A DNA stretch of 64,000 nucleotides. Origin: Balneolaceae bacterium (GTDB lineage: Bacteria > Bacteroidota > Rhodothermia > Balneolales > Balneolaceae). The DNA is taken from NCBI GenBank assembly GCA_018401935.1, contig JAGYJQ010000010.1, positions 1 to 64,000 of the forward strand, in the 5' to 3' direction. The position numbers were made by a program, and so were the translations under genes. Below, in pieces: positions 53,352 to 64,000 of the stretch. Numbering within the stretch: position 1 is the stretch's first letter; each line of letters begins with the position of its first letter. A model generated the notes under the pieces. That model saw nothing but the letters and a program-made list of their open reading frames with translations, was not told where the DNA came from and did not search any database.

Positions 53352-54857
53352 ATGGCCTTAGGAAAAGACTTAGCCGAAATTAGAGAAGAACTAGGTGTTG
53401 ATACTGATGAGATTCAAGGCCTAACCAAATTATCCTTTGAAATCATCGCTGAGATTGAATCCGACGCGATTTTCAATTCGGAGATTTATAACGAAGCCTA
53501 CATTAGAAACTTTGTTCGAAGTTATGCCTGAGGATTAAAAATCAAAGAAGCCGTTATTTTACGGGCTTTAGATGCTATGGAAGAAGGAAGTTACGATCAT
53601 GGCATATTTAAAGATGCTGGGGCTCCCAATCCGACAGATCCTTTTGGTAGAGAAGAAAGAAGACTCAGTTTAGAAGAAGAATCAGCCCCTAAAAAAGCCC
53701 TCATACGTACGGAACTTAATTATGATGCTAAAACAAAGGCAGAAGCAACGAACAAAGCATTGGCGGATGCCGAAGCCAAAGAAATAATAGACAGAGAGAT
53801 TAGCTCTAAAAAAACCACGGGCCAGTTAAGCTTGACGGATTCTGAGGAAACAGTTGATTCAGAACACCCTGCGCATACTGATTCAGCCTCCGCTACTGCT
53901 AAAGAAGCTGCTCGTACCACTGATGAAAAAGACACCAATACCTCGGAGGAATCTGACACCAAAGTTGATCCATCTGACCATTCTAACATCCTTACCGATA
54001 AGTCACAAGACGCTCCAGCACCCGAGAATAAACCGTCTGATAAACCGCCTACTTCGTCCACTAAAACGGCAGATAACGTGAATTGGGCTCAAATGGGTAA
54101 ACGGTTCAATGCCCAACAAGAGTCCAAAAGTAATGTTGTGCTTATCACAATTCTAGCGGTAATTACCGTGAGTTTACTCGTATTCGGTTTTTTATACAGA
54201 AGTACGATCTCCAGCTGGTTTACTGGATTTTCTGAAGCCCCCTCAGAAAACACGGCAGAAGTCACCGATCTTAATGCTGATAACATGATTATCACCGATT
54301 CCCTAGCTGTCAGTACCCTAAGCGACAACCCTGCCAGTTCTAGCCAAAATTCCGAAATCACAGGGACTACTACTGGGAATGAGCAACAAAGTATAAGTTC
54401 GGATGCAAGTGAGTCTGAAACGTCTCGAAGTGAGACCGCGAATGCATTAACCCAAGCGGAAACGGTGCTTTTAGATTCGATTGCATTGCAAAATTTGGCT
54501 CAATTTCCCGATACCTTGAACATTGTCATTTATGCTGCCTACGATAAGTTAGATCCCGTAAGAGTGGGGAGTGACTTGAGAGAGTCCGTTTTCCCAGTTT
54601 GGATGGAACAAGGAAAGGCATACTATTTTGATTTCAATGAGGAAATCACCATCAGAGGGCAGTTCAGTAGAATGCTTATTTTGTTCAACAACACCGTTAT
54701 TGAGGCACCATTAGAACGATTTGCCGGAGTTCAAGAAAACACTGTACGCCTCACTCGTGAGCGCTTAGCAGCTGCGGAATTTGAAGAAAAACCAGATTTA
54801 ATTCTACCCGATGGTGTATCCGAACCCGATTCTATCGTATATGCGATAGATTTTTAA
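53352..54857 (+). pseudogene. RodZ-like helix-turn-helix membrane protein interrupted by in-frame TGA
   Basis: From ATG 53352 the frame reads MALGKDLAEIREELGVDTDE and on to AYIRNFVRSYA, the RodZ-type HTH pattern. It then hits TGA at 53529-53531 (codon 60). After it the same frame continues G-L-K-I-K-E-A-V-I-L-R-A-L-D, the expected end of the domain, and stays open to 54857. An acidic Ser/Thr-rich linker, one membrane helix (near 54135-54200) and a C-terminal beta-rich domain like DUF4115 follow. TGA is a normal stop elsewhere in this window. One base change (for example CGA or AGA to TGA) would explain it. RodZ organises the MreB elongasome. Confidence 0.75.
53577..54857 (+). CDS. Downstream open part of the RodZ-like gene (possible reinitiation product)
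   Basis: This 426-residue frame starts at the first in-frame ATG 45 bases after the TGA. It retains the acidic linker, the single membrane helix VVLITILAVITVSLLVFGF (about residues 187-205) and the C-terminal extracytoplasmic domain (from about residue 300), but loses the HTH domain that would contact MreB. If translated it would be a HTH-less membrane protein. It is listed separately because it is the part that could still be made. Confidence 0.55.
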   Translation: MEEGSYDHGIFKDAGAPNPTDPFGREERRLSLEEESAPKKALIRTELNYDAKTKAEATNKALADAEAKEIIDREISSKKTTGQLSLTDSEETVDSEHPAHTDSASATAKEAARTTDEKDTNTSEESDTKVDPSDHSNILTDKSQDAPAPENKPSDKPPTSSTKTADNVNWAQMGKRFNAQQESKSNVVLITILAVITVSLLVFGFLYRSTISSWFTGFSEAPSENTAEVTDLNADNMIITDSLAVSTLSDNPASSSQNSEITGTTTGNEQQSISSDASESETSRSETANALTQAETVLLDSIALQNLAQFPDTLNIVIYAAYDKLDPVRVGSDLRESVFPVWMEQGKAYYFDFNEEITIRGQFSRMLILFNNTVIEAPLERFAGVQENTVRLTRERLAAAEFEEKPDLILPDGVSEPDSIVYAIDF

Positions 54858-54904
54858 CCAATATCTGAACTCTATGAATCTGTTTGCTAAGATCACTTGG
54901 GTAA

Positions 54905-56938
<2,034 letters not shown>

Positions 56939-56951
56939 ACCCATGTAGAAT

Positions 56952-56957
56952 AGGAGG
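56952..56957 (+). promoter_or_regulatory. Strong Shine-Dalgarno before ald
   Basis: AGGAGG lies nine bases upstream of the ald ATG (56967). Most genes in this window lack such a sequence, as usual for Bacteroidota, so it stands out and supports this start. Confidence 0.6.
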
Positions 56958-56966
56958 AATTTTAGC

Positions 56967-58190
56967 ATGCAGATACATCCATTGGATACCGAGGAAATCG
57001 GACTAAAAACACTTGAAAAGCACCTTATTCGTACCCATACCCAAAAGGAGCTGCATGTTGGAGTCCCAAAAGAGCATTCTATTGATGAAGGCCGGGTGAG
57101 TATTAGTCCAGGCGGTGTGCGAATACTGAGTGCCAATGGCCACAAAATTCGGGTAGAACGAGGTGCGGGTACCGATGCCAAGTTTACTGACCAGGAATAT
57201 AGTGAGGCGGGCGCTGAACTTGTTGAATCTACCGAATCTACCTTTGAGCAAGCAGATGTTATTGTTAAAGTAGCCCCACTTACACCGGAGGAAATGAACT
57301 GGGTGCGGGGGAATCAGACCATCATCTCGGCGTTGCATTTGGGTTCCCAAGAGGGAGCCTTTTTTACCAATATCCTTAAGAAATCGGCTACCGGTATTGC
57401 CTATGAATTTATAAAGGGGGCGGATAATGAGTTTCCACTAGTCCGGATGATGCATGAGATTACCGGTTCAATGGCCGTGCAAATTGCTGCTCACTATCTG
57501 GAAACCAATGATACCAACGAGGGTGGTCAGGGAATTATGCTGGGGGGTATCTCTGGGGTACCACCCGCTACTGTAGCTATTTTAGGTGCGGGTATTACCG
57601 CCGAATATGCTGCAAGAACCGCACTGGGATACGGAGCACAGGTATTTGTGATGGATAATGATTTAGCAGCCCTTCGTCGGCTAGAAAATGCCTTAGATCG
57701 CCGCATAATCACCGCAGTAGCCAATGAACATTACCTTCGAAACGCGCTAAAATTTGCTGATGTACTCATTGGTTCTGCCTTTCAAGAGGGAGAAAAAAGC
57801 TCTGTTTGGATAAGTGAAGATATGGTACGCATGATGAAAACAGGGAGTGTCATCGTGGATACGGTCATCGATCAAGGAGGATGTATCGAAACCTCTAGAC
57901 CGACCACTCACTCTAACCCTACTTACTCTCAGTACGGTGTAACCCACTACTGTGTACCAAATATCCCATCTAAAGTGGCTAGGACCGGTACGTATGCTTT
58001 AAATAATGTGCTGGTTCCGTATGTGCTGGCCATTGGTGAAAACGGGGGTATTCAGGAGTGTTTATGGAGAAATACAGCCCTCCGTAATGGCACCTACACA
58101 TACCGAGGACACCTAACAAAGCCATCACTGGGCAAAGCCTATGGATTGCCTGTACGGGAAATTGAACTACTTATTGCCTCGCAAATTTGA
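56967..58190 (+). CDS. ald: Alanine dehydrogenase
   Basis: The enzyme interconverts alanine and pyruvate with NAD. The 407-residue protein has VGVPKEHSIDEGRVSISPGGV (substrate-binding Lys/Arg), VIVKVAPLTPEE, the YEFIKGADNEFPLVRMMHEITGSMAVQIAAHYLE region, the NAD loop VAILGAGITAEYAARTALGYGAQVFVMDND, SVIVDTVIDQGGCIETSRPTTHSNP and YCVPNIPSKVARTGTYALNN (in order). It is about 35 residues longer than the common form, with an N-terminal extension (MQIHPLDTEEIG) typical of Bacteroidetes. A strong AGGAGG precedes the start. Confidence 0.92.
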   Translation: MQIHPLDTEEIGLKTLEKHLIRTHTQKELHVGVPKEHSIDEGRVSISPGGVRILSANGHKIRVERGAGTDAKFTDQEYSEAGAELVESTESTFEQADVIVKVAPLTPEEMNWVRGNQTIISALHLGSQEGAFFTNILKKSATGIAYEFIKGADNEFPLVRMMHEITGSMAVQIAAHYLETNDTNEGGQGIMLGGISGVPPATVAILGAGITAEYAARTALGYGAQVFVMDNDLAALRRLENALDRRIITAVANEHYLRNALKFADVLIGSAFQEGEKSSVWISEDMVRMMKTGSVIVDTVIDQGGCIETSRPTTHSNPTYSQYGVTHYCVPNIPSKVARTGTYALNNVLVPYVLAIGENGGIQECLWRNTALRNGTYTYRGHLTKPSLGKAYGLPVREIELLIASQI

Positions 58191-58265
58191 GGACATGTAT
58201 ATGAATGCACCCATGAATGCACCGCTAAATTCCCCATCCTTTTCGACTCTTTGTATCAGTATCCT

Positions 58266-58634
58266 ATGAAATCTGAATTCTCCACCTCCAACTTTGTCCG
58301 GATTAGTGTCATAAATTGGGCGCTCACCTTGCCATTGCTCATACTTTTTGCGTGGCCTTATTATTATGCGGCCAGGGAATTAGGGCTTGACCTGAGCTTC
58401 CGGTACATTGGCGCATTCATGTTTGCTATGCCTTTTTTATTGACCATTATTCATGGTCATGTGACTATGGCACTGGGTTCAATACACCGGTACCGCTATT
58501 ACGAATGGCTTGCAAGCAAACCCTACACCTTTGGGCTTTTTTTTCATCCAGCGTTAGTTAAAACGAGGTTCCGGTTAATTTTTTTGTTGGTCAGCTTATT
58601 ATTCCTTCCCTTTGGCTTTGCTTTGGGAGTGTAA
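58266..58634 (+). CDS. Small membrane protein of unknown function (122 aa)
   Basis: Three hydrophobic helices lie at about residues 14-32, 48-68 and 100-120, with a basic, aromatic loop (SIHRYRYYEWLASKPYTFGLFFHPALVKTRFR) between the second and third. No family is recognised. The ATG at 58266 is preferred; a TTG at 58251 is in frame. It lies 75 bases after ald and could share its transcript. It is convergent with acs. Confidence 0.6.
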   Translation: MKSEFSTSNFVRISVINWALTLPLLILFAWPYYYAARELGLDLSFRYIGAFMFAMPFLLTIIHGHVTMALGSIHRYRYYEWLASKPYTFGLFFHPALVKTRFRLIFLLVSLLFLPFGFALGV

Positions 58635-58735
58635 ATAGTTGCTTGAACGAGACTAATAGGAAAATAAATACCATTCCACTACTCAACCTCGTGATAACAC
58701 ACCCTCTGCACCTCATACTCGGCCATTACCACCAA

Positions 58736-60634
58736 CTAAAGCGCTTCTCCAGAGACAATAGCGTCTACCACACTAGGATCCAATAGCGTTGACGTATCCC
58801 CCAACTGATCTACCTCATTTGAGGCTACTTTGCGTAGTATTCGGCGCATTATCTTCCCCGAACGAGTTTTAGGCAATCCTGGAACAATTTGAATTTTATC
58901 AGGCTTAGCAATGGGACCAATTATTTTCGTTACCAAGTCAAGTAATTCTTTCTTGAAAGCGGCTTTGTCACCGACCTCCCCATCACAAATCATGAAAGCG
59001 TACACGCCCTGCCCTTTTATGTCATGTGGGTAGCCGACGATGGCCGTTTCCACTACTTTGGGATGCTCATCAAGTGCATTTTCAATCTCGGCAGTTCCTA
59101 GGCGATGCCCCGAAACATTCAGCACATCATCCACACGTCCGGTAATTCTATAGTAACCATCCTCATCCCGACGACACCCGTCACCGGTGAAGTAATACCC
59201 TTTATAGGCCGATAAATAGGTCTGTAAGTAGCGTTCATGATCGCCATATACAGTTCGAGCAATTGATGGCCAAGGATATTTAATACATAGATTCCCCTCG
59301 ACTCCATTTCCTTGGATTTCATGTCCATTTTCATCCATCAACACTGGAAAAATTCCTGGCAATGGAAGTGTGGCAAAGCCTGGTTTGGTTGGAGTTATAC
59401 CCGCGAGTGGAGAAATTAAAATCCCACCTGTTTCCGTCTGCCACCAAGTGTCCACAATATCGCAACGTTCTTTGCCTATATGCTTATGATACCAATTCCA
59501 TGCCTCCTCATTAATAGGTTCACCCACACTACCTAATACTTTCAATGAACTCAGATCATATTTCGTTACATAATCCATATCAAAAGACATTAACGCACGA
59601 ATGGCAGTGGGAGCGGTATAAAAGTGAGTCACCTTATATTTCTCGACCACTTCCCAAAAACGCCCGGCATCCGGATAGGTTGGTGTACCCTCAAAAATAA
59701 TCCCAGTGGTACCTGTAAACAATGGCCCATAAATAATGTAACTATGCCCGGTGATCCATCCCGCATCAGCGGTACACCAATAGACATCATCCGCTCCTAC
59801 TTGGAAAACATTGCGAAACGAATACGAGGTATAGACCATATATCCCCCACAGGTATGCACCACTCCCTTTGGTTTCCCAGTTGATCCCGAGGTATACAAA
59901 ATAAAAAGGGGGTCTTCGGCATCCATCTCTACTGCCTCGTGATGACGTGATGCATTCCTAATAAGGTTATGCCACCAAAAATCACGTCCTTCTTCCCAGT
60001 GGATATCTCTGTTGGTTCGCTGACAAACAATAACATTTTCTACTGAGGGGGATGTCTGTAACGCCTCATCCGAAATATCTTTTAATGGCACATGCTTATC
60101 CCCTCTTCGAAGTCCATCGTTGGTGATGAGCATTTTAGCCTGACAGTCATTGATTCGTTCGCTTAGCGATTGAGCAGAAAAACCCGCAAATACAATAGAA
60201 TGTACCGCCCCGATCCTCGCACAAGCCAGCGCTGCTATAATAAGCTCCGGAGTCATAGCCATATAGATACACACACGATCACCTTTGCTTATACCCTTAC
60301 TCTCAAGTACATTCGAAAATCTACATACATCTTCATGAAGTTGTTTGTAGGTGATGGTTCGACGAAATGAATCGGGATGATTTGGCTCAAAAATGAACGC
60401 CGTCTTATTACCAATGGTATTCAAATGCCGGTCTAATGCATTCTCGGTAATATTCAATTTCCCCCCAACAAACCACTTGATATTGCCTTCTTCAAAGCTC
60501 CCTGTTTGCACCTGATCCCAACGCTTCCGCCAGTAAAAAGTGCCCGCCTCGTGATCCCAAAAATTGAGTCTATCTTGCTCACTTTGGTTAAAAGTTTCTT
60601 GGTAATTGTCAAAGGATTTAATGTTCAACCACAT
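58736..60634 (-). CDS. acs: Acetyl-CoA synthetase (AMP-forming)
   Basis: Acs activates acetate to acetyl-CoA through acetyl-AMP. The 632-residue protein has RVCIYMAMTPELIIAALACARIGAVHSIVFAGFSA, the AMP loop ILYTSGSTGKPKGVVHT, TADAGWITGHSYI, VDTWWQTETGGILI, TGDGCRRDEDGYYRITGRVDDVLNVSGHRLGTAEIE and the C-terminal acetylation-site motif RSGKIMRRILRK with the catalytic Lys (read in order). The length is normal. It is monocistronic on the minus strand. Confidence 0.95.
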   Translation of the reverse strand: MWLNIKSFDNYQETFNQSEQDRLNFWDHEAGTFYWRKRWDQVQTGSFEEGNIKWFVGGKLNITENALDRHLNTIGNKTAFIFEPNHPDSFRRTITYKQLHEDVCRFSNVLESKGISKGDRVCIYMAMTPELIIAALACARIGAVHSIVFAGFSAQSLSERINDCQAKMLITNDGLRRGDKHVPLKDISDEALQTSPSVENVIVCQRTNRDIHWEEGRDFWWHNLIRNASRHHEAVEMDAEDPLFILYTSGSTGKPKGVVHTCGGYMVYTSYSFRNVFQVGADDVYWCTADAGWITGHSYIIYGPLFTGTTGIIFEGTPTYPDAGRFWEVVEKYKVTHFYTAPTAIRALMSFDMDYVTKYDLSSLKVLGSVGEPINEEAWNWYHKHIGKERCDIVDTWWQTETGGILISPLAGITPTKPGFATLPLPGIFPVLMDENGHEIQGNGVEGNLCIKYPWPSIARTVYGDHERYLQTYLSAYKGYYFTGDGCRRDEDGYYRITGRVDDVLNVSGHRLGTAEIENALDEHPKVVETAIVGYPHDIKGQGVYAFMICDGEVGDKAAFKKELLDLVTKIIGPIAKPDKIQIVPGLPKTRSGKIMRRILRKVASNEVDQLGDTSTLLDPSVVDAIVSGEAL

Positions 60635-60684
60635 AATGGAACGCTATTTGGATAGTTTGATGTACTTGTTCAATGTTTCTTCAC

Positions 60685-60764
60685 TAAAAAGAAAAATCTT
60701 GCTAGTTTTGCAAGTCCCCTATACTCTAAAAAATTAGCAAGCTCTGCAAGCGCTTTTATAGATT
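60685..60764. other. Gap upstream of acs and the helicase with TTGC/GCAA inverted motifs
   Basis: The 198-base gap between the divergent acs and helicase genes holds cttgctagttttgcaag near 60697 (a CTTGC/GCAAG hairpin). About 40 bases on, ttagcaagctctgcaagc carries related gcaag copies. cttgcta and tagcaag are mutually inverted. It may hold operators for either gene; no clear promoter is seen. Confidence 0.35.
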
Positions 60765-60832
60765 TTTTCAAAATGTTTTGGCTCATCAAATAATTTCAAA
60801 ATCCCCTATGCCAGGACATAGTTCATTACTCC

Positions 60833-63361
60833 ATGTCAACCGCTAAACAGCCCATAAAACCCTCAAAAAGTGGCTTAAACCAAGTACATAACTGGTTTAC
60901 CAACAACCATTGGGAAATTTTTACATTTCAGCAGGAGTGTTGGCTGGCCGTGCAAGATTGCAAGGAGGGAATCTTACATGCTCCTACCGGATCGGGTAAA
61001 ACCTTTGCCCTTTGGATGCCACACATTATTCGATGGCTGGATGCGCCTAAGCAGAGCCAAAAAGGCCTACAGCTCATCTGGATTACTCCCCTTAGAGCAC
61101 TTGCTAAAGATATGGAACGACAGTTCAGGCAGAGTTTAGCCGCATTTGACCTTGATATTCAAGTAGGCAGGCGAACGGGTGATGTATCCGCTTCGATACG
61201 AAAAAAACAGGAGCAATCTATGCCTCAGGTACTCATCACCACCCCTGAAAGTTTGCATGTACTCATGGCTCAAAAAAACCACGAACGCTATTTTAAGCGT
61301 CTTCATAGCGTGGTGGTAGACGAATGGCATGAGCTCATGGGTAGTAAACGAGGTACCCAAACCGAACTTTTCTTGGCCAGGGCTAGAGCGCTAAAACCAG
61401 AAGTAAAAACATGGGGTATTTCTGCCACATTGGGCAATATGGAAGAGGCTTCGGAGGTATTAATGGGGACCGAAGAGCGGCATCAGAATTCAGTAACCAT
61501 CAAAGCCAACATCCAAAAAAACATTCGGGTAGAGTCTATACTTCCCAAATCCGTAGAATTTTTTCCCTGGCATGGGCATCTGGGCGTACATTTAATCGAT
61601 GAACTCATTCCTATTTTACAAAGAAGCCGATCAACCTTAGTTTTCACCAACACCCGGGGACAAGCAGAGCGTTGGTTTCAAGAATTGCTTGAGCGAGTAC
61701 CTGAGTGGGCGGGTCAAATTGCCTTACATCACGGCTCACTGGACAGAAAAGTGCGTAATTGGGTCGAGGAGAGTTTACATGATGAACGGCTAAAGATCGT
61801 CGTTTGTACCTCCAGCCTAGATTTGGGCGTTGATTTTAGCCCTGTCGAAACCGTTATTCAAGTGGGTAGCCCTAAAGGAGTTGCCCGCTTTATTCAACGT
61901 GCCGGGCGGAGTGGACACCAACCTGGGGCAACGAGTACCATACACTTTTTACCCACACATGCGCTTGAACTCCTCGAAGCCGACGCTCTTCGCGAGGCTG
62001 TACGGCACGATAAAGTGGAACCACGCCCTCCTATTCTATCCCCAACAGATGTCTTACTTCAATATCTGATGACCCGGGCGGTTGGAAGTGGATTCACTGC
62101 GGAACCTACCTTAAAAGAACTTCGCAGCACCTTTGCCTATCGCCACCTTAGTGAACAGGATTTTCATCAGATTATTCAATTTTTATGCACTGGGGGACCT
62201 TCTTTACAGGCCTATCCTGAATTTGCAAAACTAGAAATCGATGAAAAAGGGCGCTATTTCGTAGGAAACCATACTATAGCTAGACGACATCGCATGAACA
62301 TTGGCACCATTAGTTCTGATGCTAACATGCAGATTAAATACCTTAGTGGTGGTCGCATTGGAACCATTGAAGAGTGGTTCATTGGTCAGTTAAAAGAAGG
62401 CGACCGATTCTGGTTTTCTGGCAGGCGTTTAGAACTTATTCGAGTAGAGCAAATGACTGCATACGTGCGCCGGGCTTCATCGGGCAGTGCTAAAGTACCC
62501 AGCTGGTTGGGTGGACGTATGTCGTTATCCTCAAATATGAGTGAAATGCTCAAGGAGAGTATGTTAAAAGCAGTGACTTATTACGACTACGAACAATCCC
62601 GCCAAAGTCCCAACCTAATCCGCCCCGAGCAATCCCCCAAAAGTTCGGTAGAGATTGACTATCTAAAGCCAATCTTGGCCGTTCAGCAGTCCTGGTCCAT
62701 GTTACCAGGCCCCAATCAATTACTCATCGAAAAAAGCTTTTCACGAGAAGGTTGTCATCTTTTTTTCTATCCATTTGAAGGTCGAAATGTGCACGAAGGC
62801 CTTTCAACTTTAGTAGCACATCGCATAGCTAAACTGGTTCCCATAACCTTCACCATTGCAATGAATGACTATGGCTTTGAACTCCTATCCGATCAGGATA
62901 TTCCTATCCAACAAGCCTTAGAACAAGATTTGTTTAGCACGGAGCACTTACTCACCGACATTTACGCCAGCCTCAATAATTCAGAATTGGCCAAACGACG
63001 ATTTAGGGAAATAGCCCAAATTGCCGGCTTGGTATTTCAGGGATTTCCAGGACAGGGGCGCAGTACTCGACATCTTCAAATGTCATCGAGTCTATTTTTT
63101 GAGGTATTTCAATCCTATGAACCCAACCACCTACTTTTGCAGCAGGCACTCGATGAAGTACTCTTTTTCCAGTTTGACGAAATTCGACTCAGGCAGGTGC
63201 TCAACCGTATTCAAACAGGAGACATAGCCTACCGAGAGCCCAAACGATTCACCCCTTATGCCTTTCCTATCATGGTTGACCGGTTGCGCGAGAAAATGAG
63301 CAGCGAAAAACTCATAGATCGGATTAAAAAAATGCAGGCCCAACTCATAAAACATGTCTGA
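60833..63361 (+). CDS. Ligase-associated-type DEXH-box DNA helicase (Lhr-like)
   Basis: The 842-residue protein has Walker A LHAPTGSGKTFALWMPHI (about residues 49-66), ITPLRALAKDMERQF, TTPESLHVLMA, the DEXH box VVDEWHELMGSKRG (DEWH), WGISATLGNMEEA, VFTNTRGQAERW, CTSSLDLGVDFSPVETVIQVGSPKGVARFIQRAGRSGH, then an Lhr-type C-terminal region. This combination matches the ligase-associated DEXH helicases that occur with a phosphoesterase, an exonuclease and an ATP-dependent DNA ligase. The phosphoesterase gene overlaps its stop by eight bases. No ligase or exonuclease partner is seen to the left. Confidence 0.9.
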   Translation: MSTAKQPIKPSKSGLNQVHNWFTNNHWEIFTFQQECWLAVQDCKEGILHAPTGSGKTFALWMPHIIRWLDAPKQSQKGLQLIWITPLRALAKDMERQFRQSLAAFDLDIQVGRRTGDVSASIRKKQEQSMPQVLITTPESLHVLMAQKNHERYFKRLHSVVVDEWHELMGSKRGTQTELFLARARALKPEVKTWGISATLGNMEEASEVLMGTEERHQNSVTIKANIQKNIRVESILPKSVEFFPWHGHLGVHLIDELIPILQRSRSTLVFTNTRGQAERWFQELLERVPEWAGQIALHHGSLDRKVRNWVEESLHDERLKIVVCTSSLDLGVDFSPVETVIQVGSPKGVARFIQRAGRSGHQPGATSTIHFLPTHALELLEADALREAVRHDKVEPRPPILSPTDVLLQYLMTRAVGSGFTAEPTLKELRSTFAYRHLSEQDFHQIIQFLCTGGPSLQAYPEFAKLEIDEKGRYFVGNHTIARRHRMNIGTISSDANMQIKYLSGGRIGTIEEWFIGQLKEGDRFWFSGRRLELIRVEQMTAYVRRASSGSAKVPSWLGGRMSLSSNMSEMLKESMLKAVTYYDYEQSRQSPNLIRPEQSPKSSVEIDYLKPILAVQQSWSMLPGPNQLLIEKSFSREGCHLFFYPFEGRNVHEGLSTLVAHRIAKLVPITFTIAMNDYGFELLSDQDIPIQQALEQDLFSTEHLLTDIYASLNNSELAKRRFREIAQIAGLVFQGFPGQGRSTRHLQMSSSLFFEVFQSYEPNHLLLQQALDEVLFFQFDEIRLRQVLNRIQTGDIAYREPKRFTPYAFPIMVDRLREKMSSEKLIDRIKKMQAQLIKHV

Positions 63362-64000
63362 GTCCACTCGAACATCCATTATCGTTCATTTCCAAGGAGA
63401 AAAACTACTACTATCTGCTGATCGAGTGCTATATTATCCGGCAGAAAAAACGCTAGTGATAAGCGATGTTCATTTGGGTAAGGCAGGACATTTCAGGCGT
63501 TATGGGATTCCCGTTCCTACCGAGGTAAACCAGAATAACCTAACACGACTCAGCCAAGTAATTAGCCAATTTAACCCCGAAAGACTCCTCTTTCTGGGTG
63601 ACTTGTTTCACAGTGAAACCAACAGCGAATGGGTGGATTTCCAGCAATGGCGCAGATATCATGCCACCCTATCCATGACCTTAATATTGGGCAATCACGA
63701 ACTATACTCAGCCCAAAAATACGAGGATCTAGGTCTACAGGTCCTCTCTCATCTAGATATAAAGAACATCCGTTTCCTTCACCATAACGAGGCTCCCATC
63801 ACCCACGATCATGGGCCTCAATCATCCACCCTTACCCCCGCATACGAACCCGAAAATCATACCCAACAAATTGACCAAATGAAAGCAAGCCCGATCAAAG
63901 GATGGATTAGCGGACACCTGCATCCAGGCATAAAAATACAGGGTAAAGGCAGGCAGCGAATTATTTTACCCTGCTTTGCCCACTACCCAGACCAACTAGT
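63354..64000 (+). CDS. pdeM: Ligase-associated metallophosphoesterase (PdeM-like), cut by the window end
   Basis: The open frame from ATG 63354 runs off the right edge after about 215 residues. It has the calcineurin-type metal sites in order: ISDVHLGKAGHFRRYGIPVP (about residues 38-57), FLGDLFHSE, LGNHE, and SGHLHPG near residue 189, then a PCFAHYPDQL stretch. SDVHLGK followed by FR-x-x-G-x-x-x-P is the mark of the PdeM family, which partners the DEXH helicase. Its start lies eight bases inside the helicase gene, so the two are coupled. Confidence 0.9.
   Translation, partial: MSESTRTSIIVHFQGEKLLLSADRVLYYPAEKTLVISDVHLGKAGHFRRYGIPVPTEVNQNNLTRLSQVISQFNPERLLFLGDLFHSETNSEWVDFQQWRRYHATLSMTLILGNHELYSAQKYEDLGLQVLSHLDIKNIRFLHHNEAPITHDHGPQSSTLTPAYEPENHTQQIDQMKASPIKGWISGHLHPGIKIQGKGRQRIILPCFAHYPDQL

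Noticed and set aside
53529-53531. TGA as selenocysteine or programmed read-through
   Set aside because: The residue position is not a usual Cys/Sec site, no convincing hairpin follows at the expected distance, and a simple nonsense change is sufficient.

Overview
The window is a gene-dense stretch of a Bacteroidota-type genome (Bacteroidetes in the broad sense, possibly near Balneolota/Rhodothermota). The evidence is gene content and style. It has a short leuA without the usual C-terminal regulatory domain, an ilvDBNCA run, a Bacteroidetes-like sdhCAB, a yicC-gmk-omega-coaBC run, single-domain RsmI-like and RodZ-like proteins, almost no Shine-Dalgarno sequences and several TTG starts. I see no tRNA, rRNA, insertion sequence, prophage or CRISPR array. 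Nearly everything looks like core chromosome.

Layout. 1-3.1 kb: the tail of a possible hemD, a large membrane protein, anmK and a small acidic protein. 3.2-6.9 kb (minus): lysC-dapB-dapA-dapD, the aspartate-to-diaminopimelate branch by the succinylase route. 7-15.3 kb: a DUF819 membrane protein, a degenerate beta-lactamase-fold protein, an RsmI-like methylase, a cell-wall amidase, udk, coaX, a short-chain dehydrogenase and a lipoprotein. 15.3-21.7 kb (minus): recQ, then leuA-leuC-leuD-leuB. 21.9-30.2 kb (plus): a helical-repeat protein, then an ilv operon preceded by a classical transcription attenuator with an Ile/Val-rich leader peptide. 30.3-33.7 kb (minus): sdhC-sdhA-sdhB. 33.9-40.9 kb: a YigZ-like protein, a LolA-like protein, a cobalamin adenosyltransferase, an SGNH/TPR membrane protein, a glmM-like gene fused in frame to a DUF1460 lipoprotein, and msrB. 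41-43.5 kb (minus): a NodU-type carbamoyltransferase with a DUF5989-like 49-residue protein and an SxtJ-like membrane protein. 43.7-48 kb (plus): yicC, gmk, an omega-like subunit, coaBC, a membrane-anchored protein and a lipase. 48-53.2 kb (minus): panB-surE, fabZ, menG, a histidine phosphatase, a membrane protein and comF. 53.3-58.6 kb (plus): a RodZ-like gene broken by an in-frame TGA, ligA, ald and a small membrane protein. 58.7-64 kb: acs (minus), then a ligase-associated-type DEXH helicase and its metallophosphoesterase partner, which runs off the right end.

How the genes work together. The window holds a nearly full branched-chain amino acid pathway (leuACDB and ilvDBNCA). The ilv half carries a leader whose 19-residue peptide has seven Ile and three Val codons, followed by three competing hairpins and a U-tract. 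CoaX, PanB and CoaBC cover much of pantothenate/CoA synthesis, and LysC-DapBAD feeds peptidoglycan and lysine. AnmK, the amidase, the GlmM-like enzyme, the DUF1460 domain and the RodZ-like protein touch cell-wall metabolism.

Most notable points: (i) the ilv attenuator, whose elements are visible directly; (ii) the in-frame GlmM-lipoprotein fusion, which a one-base change in a TTTTGGGG run would resolve into two overlapping genes; (iii) the nonsense codon inside the RodZ-like helix-turn-helix domain; (iv) the carbamoyltransferase/DUF5989/SxtJ trio; (v) three unrelated tandem-repeat arrays (39, 28 and 43 bp) in intergenic gaps. All functional names rest on reading motifs by eye; no database search was run.
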